NCBI GenBank assembly: GCA_947442095.1
Contig: CANEVG010000254.1
Location: 1 to 5,477, forward strand
DNA: 5,477 bases
Direction of reading: 5' to 3'
Source: Sphingomonadaceae bacterium
GTDB taxonomy: Bacteria; Pseudomonadota; Alphaproteobacteria; Sphingomonadales; Sphingomonadaceae
Shown here one piece after another: positions 1 to 5,477 of this stretch (position 1 is the first letter of the stretch; every line of letters starts with the position of its first letter). The position numbers were made by a program, and so were the translations under genes. The notes beneath the pieces are model-generated. The model saw only the letters and a program-made list of their open reading frames with translations. It made no database searches and was not told the DNA's origin.

Positions 1-419
1 CGGATCTGGCGCGCGTGGGGGCCAAGTATTCGGACGAATGGCATGTCCAGCATCTGAGCGACCCTCGGTCGGTCGTGCAGGAATCGATCATGCCCCGCTA
101 TTTATTCCTTAAGCAGCAGGCGCTGGATCAGGGCGACATGCGCGCAGCGCTGCAGACGCTGGAGCGCGTGGGCGTGCCTTACGGCAAGGACGCGATTGCC
201 GGGGCCAACGAGGACCTCAAGGCGCAGGCCGATCCCGATGCGGATCACACCGCGCTGCTTAAACACTATCCGGGGGCAGCGGCGCGCGACTTCGATGGCG
301 ATCCGAAGCGGCTCAGCGAAATGGACGCGCTGATCGCCTATCTGCAGGTGCTGGGCACGATGGTCGATGTGAACGCACCGGCGGCGCAGGAGCATCTGGC
401 CAAGGAGCAAGGCCGATGA
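1..419 (+). CDS. ccoO: Cytochrome c oxidase cbb3-type subunit II, CcoO/FixO (5' truncated by window edge)
   Basis: C-terminal 138 residues of CcoO, the membrane-anchored monohaem cytochrome c subunit that relays electrons between CcoP and the CcoN catalytic core on the periplasmic side. The frame is open from base 3 (reading DLARVG) to a TGA at 417-419; a GTG at 15 lies inside the gene and is not its start. Family hallmarks visible are YSDEWHVQHLSDPRSVV followed by ESIMPRY, whose Met (codon 90-92) is the expected distal haem ligand, and the closing DALIAYLQVLGTMVD, which is typical of the CcoO C-terminus. The membrane anchor and CXXCH haem motif must lie upstream of the window. The stop overlaps the ccoQ start (ATGA). 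The segment is intact and ordinary for the family; a different cytochrome c is very unlikely given the ccoQP genes that follow. Confidence 0.96.
   Translation, partial: DLARVGAKYSDEWHVQHLSDPRSVVQESIMPRYLFLKQQALDQGDMRAALQTLERVGVPYGKDAIAGANEDLKAQADPDADHTALLKHYPGAAARDFDGDPKRLSEMDALIAYLQVLGTMVDVNAPAAQEHLAKEQGR
402..407 (+). promoter_or_regulatory. Shine-Dalgarno site of ccoQ
   Basis: AAGGAG inside the last codons of ccoO, 8 nt before the ATG at 416. It supports the small ccoQ gene as genuinely translated and fixes its start. Confidence 0.75.
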
Positions 420-595
420 GCGTGCTCTCCACCCATTCGACATACGACATGCTGCGCCATCTGGCTGACAGCTGGGGCCTTCTGGCGATGGCTTTGATCT
501 TCCTCGCGCTGTGCCTCTGGCCGTTCCGGCCCGGTTCGGGCGCGATCAGCCAGGATGCGGCGCTCTCGATCTTCGAGGATGACAGCGATGACTGA
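416..595 (+). CDS. ccoQ: Cbb3-type cytochrome oxidase small subunit CcoQ/FixQ
   Basis: A 59-residue single-helix protein starting MSVLSTHSTYDML and ending FEDDSDD. It carries the FixQ signature: a short N-terminal segment ending in RHLADSWGLL, one hydrophobic helix (about residues 20-37), then WPFRPGS and a polar, acidic tail. CcoQ is an accessory subunit of the cbb3 complex, known in other bacteria to stabilise the assembled oxidase and the CcoP association; it binds no cofactor. The start ATG at 416 is preceded by AAGGAG and overlaps the ccoO stop by 4 nt (ATGA). The 3' end overlaps ccoP by 8 nt. Length and position between ccoO and ccoP fit the family exactly. The last codons also form the ribosome binding site of ccoP, so the acidic tail is under double constraint. 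Confidence 0.94.
   Translation: MSVLSTHSTYDMLRHLADSWGLLAMALIFLALCLWPFRPGSGAISQDAALSIFEDDSDD
575..579 (+). promoter_or_regulatory. Shine-Dalgarno site of ccoP, within ccoQ
   Basis: GAGGA, 8 nt before the ATG at 588. It selects the start MTDKKVLG over the in-frame ATG at 555, which would add 11 arginine/serine-rich residues unlike any CcoP N-terminus. Confidence 0.7.
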
Positions 596-1523
596 CAAGA
601 AAGTGTTGGGCCTCGATCGGCACAAGGTGATCGATCAAGCGACGGGAACGGCGATGGTCGGCCACGAGTGGGACGGGATCGAGGAGCTCGACACCCCGCT
701 GCCGCGCTGGTGGCTCTGGACGTTCTACGCGACCATCGTGTTCGCGCTGGGCTATGTCCTGCTCTATCCGGCGATCCCGATGCTGCATGCGGCGAGCACC
801 GGCCTGCTCGGCTGGACCAGCCGGGGCATGCTGGCAACCGAGATGGCCGAGGAGCATGACCGCCACAGGGCGCTGCGCGCCGCAATCGCCGCCACCCCGA
901 TCGAGGCTCTGGCGAGCAATCCCGGCCTGCAGCGCGCCGCAATCGAAGGCGGGCATGCGGCGTTCAAGGTGAACTGCGTGCAATGCCACGGCGCAGGCGC
1001 GGCGGGAGGCAAGGGCTATCCCAACCTCAACGACGATGACTGGCTGTGGGGCGGCGATCTGGACACAATACAGCAGACCCTGGTGAACGGCATTCGCCAT
1101 CCGGGCAACGACAACACGCGGATCAGCCAGATGCCGGCCTTCGGGCGCGACGGCATTCTGACCGCGCCGCAAGTGCAGGACGTGGTGAGCCATGTGCGGG
1201 CGCTGAGCAGGCAGGAGCCGGCAAGGGCCGCTGCGGCGCGCGGGGCGCTGCTGTTTGCGAACAACTGCGCGGTTTGCCACGGCGCGGGCGGCGAGGGCAA
1301 CCGCGCGGTCGGCGCGCCGAAGCTGACCGACCGCATCTGGCTCTATGGCGGGGACCGCGCTTCGCTCACGAACACTCTGGTCAACGCGCACGGCGGGGTA
1401 ATGCCGGCATGGGGCGGACGGCTTGACGCAGAAACCATCAAGATGCTCGCGATCTATGTCCATTCGCTGGGCGGGGGCGAGGCAGCTCCTGTCGCTGCAA
1501 CTGCACTGGTCACTGGCCGGTAA
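588..1523 (+). CDS. ccoP: Cytochrome c oxidase cbb3-type subunit III, dihaem CcoP/FixP
   Basis: A 311-residue dihaem cytochrome c, the electron entry subunit of cbb3 oxidase, anchored in the inner membrane with its haem domains in the periplasm. Residues 1-65 form the FixP N-terminal domain, with HEWDGIEELDTPLPRWWLW leading into one transmembrane helix (about 42-63). Two class I cytochrome c domains follow. The first has CVQCH at 130-134 and likely axial Met182 (QMPAFG); the second has CAVCH at 227-231 and likely axial Met272 (GVMPAWGG). Both contain a W-L-x-GGD stretch after the haem motif, showing internal duplication. ATG 588 is chosen for its Shine-Dalgarno site and because family members begin in the same way. 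It overlaps ccoQ by 8 nt; ccoG begins 4 nt after its TAA stop. Length is normal and all haem ligands are present, so the protein should be functional. Confidence 0.98.
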   Translation: MTDKKVLGLDRHKVIDQATGTAMVGHEWDGIEELDTPLPRWWLWTFYATIVFALGYVLLYPAIPMLHAASTGLLGWTSRGMLATEMAEEHDRHRALRAAIAATPIEALASNPGLQRAAIEGGHAAFKVNCVQCHGAGAAGGKGYPNLNDDDWLWGGDLDTIQQTLVNGIRHPGNDNTRISQMPAFGRDGILTAPQVQDVVSHVRALSRQEPARAAAARGALLFANNCAVCHGAGGEGNRAVGAPKLTDRIWLYGGDRASLTNTLVNAHGGVMPAWGGRLDAETIKMLAIYVHSLGGGEAAPVAATALVTGR

Positions 1524-1527
1524 TGCC

Positions 1528-3018
1528 ATGAATGCGCCCGATTCCATCAAGCCCCCGAACAAGCCGGCGCCGCTTTATGCGAAGCGCACGGCAGTGTTCC
1601 CCAAGAAGACCGACGGGCCTTTCCGCCGGTTCAAGTGGGCGGTGATGGCGGTATGCCTCATCATCTATTGGGGCACGCCGTGGCTGCGCTGGGATCGGGG
1701 CCCGTTTGCGCCGCATCAGGCGGTGCTGGTCGATCTGGAACACCGGCGGTTCTACATGTTCGCCATCGAGATCTGGCCGCAGGAGTTCTACTTCGTGGCG
1801 GGCATGCTGATCATGGCGGGGATCGGCCTGTTTCTGGTGACGAGTGCGGTGGGGCGCGCATGGTGCGGCTATGCCTGCCCGCAGACGGTGTGGACCGATC
1901 TTTACCAGCATGTAGACCGGCTGATCGACGGCGACCGCAATGCGCAAACGCGCCTGCAAAACGCGCCGTGGGGCGCGGCGAAGACCATGCAGCGGCTGTT
2001 CAAGTGGACGGTCTACCTTGGCATCGCGTTCTGCACCGGTGGCGCGTGGATCTTCTACTTCGCCGATGCGCCCACCTTGCAGCGCCAATTCTGGACCGGG
2101 ACGGCCGCGCCCGTGGCCTATGCAGCAACGGGTATCCTGACCTTCACCACCTTCTGGTTGGGCGGGTTCATGCGCGAGCAGGTGTGCATCTACATGTGCC
2201 CCTGGCCGCGCATCCAGACCGCGATGCTGGATGAGAACTCGCTGACGGTGACCTACAAGCACTGGCGCGGGGAGCCGCGTGGTTCGCTGAAAGAGGCGAA
2301 GGGTGCGGCAACGCCGCTGGGGGATTGCATCGATTGCCACCAGTGCGTCGCGGTGTGCCCCACGGGCATCGACATCCGCGAGGGCGCGCAGATCGGCTGC
2401 ATCACCTGCGCGCTGTGCATCGATGCCTGCGACAAGGCGATGGACTCGGTTGGAAGGCCGCGCGGGCTGATCGATTATTGCACGCTGATCGATGCCGATC
2501 TGGAGGCCTCGGGCAAGCCTGCGCGTCCGGCGCTTAAAGTGCTCTTCCGCCCGCGCACGATCGCCTATTTCGCGATCTGGGGCGGGATCGGGGCGGCGCT
2601 CCTGTTCATGCTGGGCGCGCGCGAGCGGCTGACCATATCGGTGGCGCGCGAGCGCAATCCCGAGTTTGTGCAGCTTTCCGGCGGGGCGGTGCGCAACGCC
2701 TTCACCGTGAACCTGCGCAACATGCAGGACCGCCCGCGTGCGCTTCGCATAACGGCTGAGAACATGCGCGGGGCGGCGCTCTATTCCGACGAGATGGCGA
2801 GCGGCGCGGCGCAGCGCGAACTGGCGGTGACGGTGCCCGCAGACAGCATGCGGCGCGTGCGGCTTTATGTGGTGGTGCCGGCCGAACAAGCGCGGCCGCA
2901 TGCGTTCACGTTTGTGGCGCAGCCGACGGACAGCGTGGGCGGCGCAGTGCGGCGTGAGACGCAGTTTATGGCGCCCGAGCCCGAACACCATGACGACAAG
3001 CACGAGGAGAGCGAGTGA
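1528..3018 (+). CDS. ccoG: Cytochrome c oxidase accessory protein CcoG/FixG/RdxA (membrane polyferredoxin, cupric reductase)
   Basis: A 496-residue membrane iron-sulfur protein. CcoG homologues reduce Cu(II) to Cu(I) during cbb3 biogenesis. Predicted helices lie at about 37-55, 87-107, 160-180, 194-214 and 344-363. CxxxCP motifs sit at 113-118 (CGYACP) and 220-225 (CIYMCP). A soluble domain between helices 4 and 5 carries two ferredoxin-type 4Fe-4S motifs: C267, C270, C273, C277 (last followed by Pro) and C291, C294, C297, C301. VGRPRGLIDY follows, as in the family. After the last helix comes a periplasmic Ig-like FixG C-terminal domain (about 370-496), ending in an acidic/His-rich tail. The frame is open upstream to an ATG at 1423, but that segment overlaps ccoP and resembles nothing in the family; ATG 1528, reading MNAPDSIKPPNKPAPLY, gives a normal N-terminus. 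No clear Shine-Dalgarno precedes it, suggesting coupling to ccoP. The stop overlaps the ccoH start by 1 nt. Confidence 0.97.
   Translation: MNAPDSIKPPNKPAPLYAKRTAVFPKKTDGPFRRFKWAVMAVCLIIYWGTPWLRWDRGPFAPHQAVLVDLEHRRFYMFAIEIWPQEFYFVAGMLIMAGIGLFLVTSAVGRAWCGYACPQTVWTDLYQHVDRLIDGDRNAQTRLQNAPWGAAKTMQRLFKWTVYLGIAFCTGGAWIFYFADAPTLQRQFWTGTAAPVAYAATGILTFTTFWLGGFMREQVCIYMCPWPRIQTAMLDENSLTVTYKHWRGEPRGSLKEAKGAATPLGDCIDCHQCVAVCPTGIDIREGAQIGCITCALCIDACDKAMDSVGRPRGLIDYCTLIDADLEASGKPARPALKVLFRPRTIAYFAIWGGIGAALLFMLGARERLTISVARERNPEFVQLSGGAVRNAFTVNLRNMQDRPRALRITAENMRGAALYSDEMASGAAQRELAVTVPADSMRRVRLYVVVPAEQARPHAFTFVAQPTDSVGGAVRRETQFMAPEPEHHDDKHEESE
3005..3010 (+). promoter_or_regulatory. Shine-Dalgarno site of ccoH, within ccoG
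   Basis: AGGAGA, 7 nt before the ATG at 3018. The spacing favours that ATG over the adjacent in-frame GTG at 3015, which is only 4 nt away. Confidence 0.7.
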
Positions 3019-3491
3019 TGACCCGGGATGTTGGCGCTCGAGGCCGGTTTACTGGCAGGCATATGACGCTGGTCATGGTGGCCTTTTTCGGGATGGTCTT
3101 GGGCGTCAATGGGCTGCTGGCGCGCTTTGCGGTTTCGACGTTCAGCGGGGTGGTGGTGGAGAATTCCTACGTCGCGAGCCAGGGGTTCAACCAGTTGCTG
3201 GGCGCGGCGAGGGCGGATCAGGCGCTGGGGTGGAAGCTCGATCTGGCGCGCGTGGGCGATGGCGGGGTTCGCTTCACGCTGACGGATGCGCATGGTGTGC
3301 CTTTGCGCGGCGCGGCCGTGCGGGCGCAGGCGGACCATCCGCTGGGGGCGAAAGTCCCCTCGGTGATGCTGGCGCCGCAGGAGATCGCGCCGGGGGTCTA
3401 TGCAGCGCCGCTCGCGGGCGGGCGCTGGCATGTCGCGGTGGAAGTGCGCCGCGGCGGCCAGGTGTGGCATGCGGAAAGCGACGCGCTGTGA
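3018..3491 (+). CDS. ccoH: Cbb3 oxidase assembly protein CcoH/FixH
   Basis: A 157-residue protein with a short basic N-terminus, one transmembrane helix (about 17-37, containing the FixH-typical GVNG), then TFSGVVVENSYVASQGFN at about 41-58, the strongest family signature. A small periplasmic beta-rich FixH domain fills the rest. CcoH is an essential assembly factor that, in studied alphaproteobacteria, associates with cbb3 subunits and remains with the mature complex; its biochemical activity is not established. The start at ATG 3018 shares one base with the ccoG stop (TGATG) and has a well-placed AGGAGA. Its stop overlaps the ccoI start by 4 nt (GTGA). There is no metal-binding cysteine pair. 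Length and position between ccoG and ccoI match the family. Confidence 0.95.
   Translation: MTRDVGARGRFTGRHMTLVMVAFFGMVLGVNGLLARFAVSTFSGVVVENSYVASQGFNQLLGAARADQALGWKLDLARVGDGGVRFTLTDAHGVPLRGAAVRAQADHPLGAKVPSVMLAPQEIAPGVYAAPLAGGRWHVAVEVRRGGQVWHAESDAL
3473..3478 (+). promoter_or_regulatory. Probable Shine-Dalgarno site of ccoI, within ccoH
   Basis: GGAAAG, 9 nt before the GTG at 3488. It supports the GTG start; no comparable purine run precedes the alternative in-frame ATG at 3530. Confidence 0.5.
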
Positions 3492-5477
3492 TCCCCGAAA
3501 CGAAATCTGCTGCGCACAGCAACCGCAGCATGCTCGCGGTGCCGACGATGCATTGCAGCGGCTGCATGGGCAAAGTCGAGCGGGCGCTGGTGGCGGTGCC
3601 GGGCGTGGTCTCGGCGCGTACGAACCTGACCGCGCGCAGCGTTGAGGTGGTGCATGACGCCCGGGCCGAGTTGCCCGAACTGGTGGCGGCGCTGGCCGAG
3701 GCCGGTTTCGCGGCGGAGGTGCGCGAGGAGGGCGAGGAGACCGCCTCAGCTGTGCGCCCGCTGCTTGCGCCGCTGGCGGTGGCGGGCTTTGCCTGCATGA
3801 ACGTGATGCTGCTTTCGGTCAGCGTGTGGTCTGGGGCAGATGGCAGCACGCGCTCCCTGTTTCACTGGCTTTCAGCGCTGATCGGCGTGCCCGCGATCCT
3901 CTATGCGGGGCAGCCGTTCTTCCGCTCGGCGCTGGGCGCGCTGCGGCGCGGGCGCACCAATATGGACGTGCCAATTTCCATCGGTGTCACGCTGGCGACA
4001 GGGCTTTCGTTCTACGAGACGCTGACTGGCGGCAAGGAGGCGTGGTTTGATGGCACGCTGATGCTACTGCTGTTCCTGCTGGCCGGGCGCGTGCTCGATG
4101 CGATGATGCGCGACCGGGCTCGGGCAGGCGTCGCAGCATTGCTGCGGCAAGCAGCGAGCGGAGCGATGGTCGTGGAAGCGGATGGCGCGCTGCGCTGGGC
4201 GGCCGCTGCGAGCCTTGCACCAGGCATGCTGATGCGCGTGGCGGCGGGCGAGCGGCTGGCGGCGGACGGCGAGATTGCCAGCGGCAGCAGCCGGTTCGAC
4301 CGTTCGCTGCTGACCGGCGAGAGCGCGCCGGTGCCAGCGGGGCCTGGGCATCCGGTGCTGGCGGGCATGCTCAATCTCGACGGGCCGGTCGATGTGATCG
4401 TGAGCGCGGCGGGCACGGGCACGGCGCTGGCGGAAATCGCGCAGGCGATGGAAGCGGCCGGGCAGGCGCGCAGTGCCTATGTCCGGATCGCGGACCGCGC
4501 CTCGCGGTACTATGCGCCTGTGGTGCACACTTTGGCGGCGCTGAGCTTTGCCGGGTGGCTGATTGCGGGCGCGGGGGTGCATCAGGCGCTGGTGGTGGGC
4601 ATCGCAGTGCTGATCATCACCTGCCCTTGCGCGCTGGGGCTGGCGGTGCCGGTGGCGCAAGTCGTGGCGGCAGGAGCGATGCTGCGGCAGGGGATCATGG
4701 TCAAGGACGGTTCGGCGATCGAGCGGCTGGCCAAGGTGGACCGTGTACTGCTCGACAAGACTGGCTCGCTGACGATGGGGCGGCCCGTGCCCGCTCCGGA
4801 GGCGCTCGATGCGATGTCTGCTGATGAGGCGGCGGTCGCGCTCGCGCTGGCGAGCCATAGCCGCCATCCGCTTTCGCAGGCGCTGGCCCTGGCGCTGGGC
4901 GCGCGCGGGGTGCGCGCGGCGGTGCTCGAGAGCGTCTGCGAGACGGCAGGGCGCGGGGTTTCAGGTTCGTGGCCCAAGTCTGAATCAGAGCGCCTGGTGG
5001 TGTCACTCGGACGGCCGGGTTCCATTGGTGGGACGGCGGCGGCGCTGGTGATCGGCGCGGAGCCGGTGCGTGTGATCGGCTTTGCCGACCGGCTGCGGCC
5101 CGATGCGCGCCGCGCGCTGGCGGAATTGCGCGCGCTGGGGATCGAGGCGTCTATCCTTTCTGGCGATACCGCAGCGGCGGTGGCGCAGACTGCGCGCCAG
5201 ACCGGGTTGACCGGGCAATCTGCTGCGCTGCCGGCAGAGAAGCAGGCGGCGATCACCCGGCTGCAGACCGCAGGCCGCCGTGTGCTGATGGTGGGCGACG
5301 GGATCAACGATGGCCCGGCGCTGGCGGCTGCCGATGCCTCGATCGCGCCGGGCAGCGCGAGCGATGTGGGGCGGCAGGCTGCGGATTTCGTGTTCACCGG
5401 GGATTCGCTGCTCGCCTTGCCGCGTGCGGTGCGTGCGGCGCGGGCCACGATGCGCGTGGTGCGCGAAAACTTCGCCG
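3488..5477 (+). CDS. ccoI: Cu(+)-exporting P1B-type ATPase CcoI/FixI for cbb3 assembly (3' truncated by window edge)
   Basis: The first 663 residues of a heavy-metal P-type ATPase, open to the window end with no stop. In the cbb3 pathway CcoI moves Cu(I) across the inner membrane for CuB assembly. Domains in order: one HMA metal-binding domain with MHCSGC (C23, C26); helices at about 92-112, 124-146, 161-181 and 190-205; an actuator domain with TGES at 276-279; helices at about 344-364 and 368-390 holding the CPC metal site (C379-C381); phosphorylation domain with catalytic D423 in DKTGS; nucleotide-binding domain with SRHPL (H460, P461); then SGD at 558-560 and the GDGIND hinge at 603-608. 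The last two helices lie beyond the edge. GTG 3488 overlaps the ccoH stop and has a plausible ribosome site; ATG 3530 is a possible alternative, 14 residues shorter. Oddities are Ser for the usual Thr in DKTGT and Gly for Ala in GDGINDAPAL. Position after ccoGH separates it from general CopA-type copper exporters. Confidence 0.96.
   Translation, partial: MIPETKSAAHSNRSMLAVPTMHCSGCMGKVERALVAVPGVVSARTNLTARSVEVVHDARAELPELVAALAEAGFAAEVREEGEETASAVRPLLAPLAVAGFACMNVMLLSVSVWSGADGSTRSLFHWLSALIGVPAILYAGQPFFRSALGALRRGRTNMDVPISIGVTLATGLSFYETLTGGKEAWFDGTLMLLLFLLAGRVLDAMMRDRARAGVAALLRQAASGAMVVEADGALRWAAAASLAPGMLMRVAAGERLAADGEIASGSSRFDRSLLTGESAPVPAGPGHPVLAGMLNLDGPVDVIVSAAGTGTALAEIAQAMEAAGQARSAYVRIADRASRYYAPVVHTLAALSFAGWLIAGAGVHQALVVGIAVLIITCPCALGLAVPVAQVVAAGAMLRQGIMVKDGSAIERLAKVDRVLLDKTGSLTMGRPVPAPEALDAMSADEAAVALALASHSRHPLSQALALALGARGVRAAVLESVCETAGRGVSGSWPKSESERLVVSLGRPGSIGGTAAALVIGAEPVRVIGFADRLRPDARRALAELRALGIEASILSGDTAAAVAQTARQTGLTGQSAALPAEKQAAITRLQTAGRRVLMVGDGINDGPALAAADASIAPGSASDVGRQAADFVFTGDSLLALPRAVRAARATMRVVRENFA

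Noticed and set aside
555..587. Upstream in-frame ATG giving CcoP 11 more residues
   Set aside because: The extra residues MRRSRSSRMTA lie in ccoQ coding sequence and do not match CcoP proteins; ATG 588 has the well-spaced GAGGA.
628..637. Palindrome TGATCGATCA in ccoP, considered as an FNR/FixK box
   Set aside because: The half-sites are separated by 2 nt instead of the 4 nt of TTGAT-N4-ATCAA, and it lies inside coding sequence just after the ccoP start.
1423..1441. TTGAC...ATCAA near the end of ccoP, considered as an FNR-type site for ccoG
   Set aside because: The spacer is 9 nt where FNR/FixK sites need 4, and no convincing promoter elements follow.
546..1562. Antisense open frame of 338 codons opposite ccoP
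   Set aside because: It is a high-GC shadow of ccoP with biased composition and no domain or credible start signal.
1510..3003. Antisense open frame of 497 codons opposite ccoG
   Set aside because: It mirrors the ccoG codons in high-GC DNA, is rich in Arg, His and Pro, has no recognisable domain and lies opposite a gene with complete family motifs.
4555..5051. Short + strand open frames inside ccoI (4555-4824 and 4809-5051)
   Set aside because: They are out of frame with the intact ATPase and are Gly/Ala/Arg-rich shadows.
4582..5448. Antisense open frame of 288 codons opposite ccoI
   Set aside because: The low-complexity Ala/Ser/Arg composition is typical of a shadow frame; the + strand encodes an uninterrupted P-type ATPase.

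Overview
The window is an internal slice of a cbb3-type cytochrome c oxidase locus, ccoNOQP followed by ccoGHIS. All genes lie on the + strand and coding sequence covers almost every base. The order is the 3' end of ccoO, then ccoQ, ccoP, ccoG, ccoH and the first 663 codons of ccoI, which runs off the right edge. High GC content, strong G/C preference at third codon positions, and protein wording typical of alphaproteobacterial Fix/Cco proteins point to an aerobic or microaerophilic alphaproteobacterium. A sphingomonad (Novosphingobium/Erythrobacter-like) is my best guess, but it rests on general resemblance and not on a marker gene.

Positions 1-1523 hold the structural oxidase part. This is the C-terminal portion of the membrane-anchored monohaem cytochrome CcoO, the small one-helix subunit CcoQ (59 aa), and the dihaem cytochrome CcoP. 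Positions 1528-5477 hold the assembly part: the cupric reductase/polyferredoxin CcoG, the membrane-anchored assembly factor CcoH, and the copper-transporting P1B-type ATPase CcoI. The catalytic subunit gene ccoN should lie upstream of the left edge and ccoS downstream of the right edge; neither is visible.

The genes work as one unit. CcoO and CcoP pass electrons from the cytochrome bc1 complex to CcoN, CcoQ stabilises the complex, and CcoG, CcoH and CcoI supply and insert the copper of the CuB site. Consecutive genes overlap by 1-8 nt or are separated by only 4 nt, so they are probably cotranscribed and translationally coupled. There is no room for a separate intergenic promoter or terminator between the NOQP and GHI halves.

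I see no mobile element, CRISPR array, RNA gene, long repeat or unknown gene. No new biological system is evident. The points worth a second look are small: a DKTGS in place of the usual DKTGT phosphorylation motif and a GDGINDGPAL hinge variant in CcoI, the tightly fused operon, and the way the end of ccoQ doubles as the translation start signal of ccoP.
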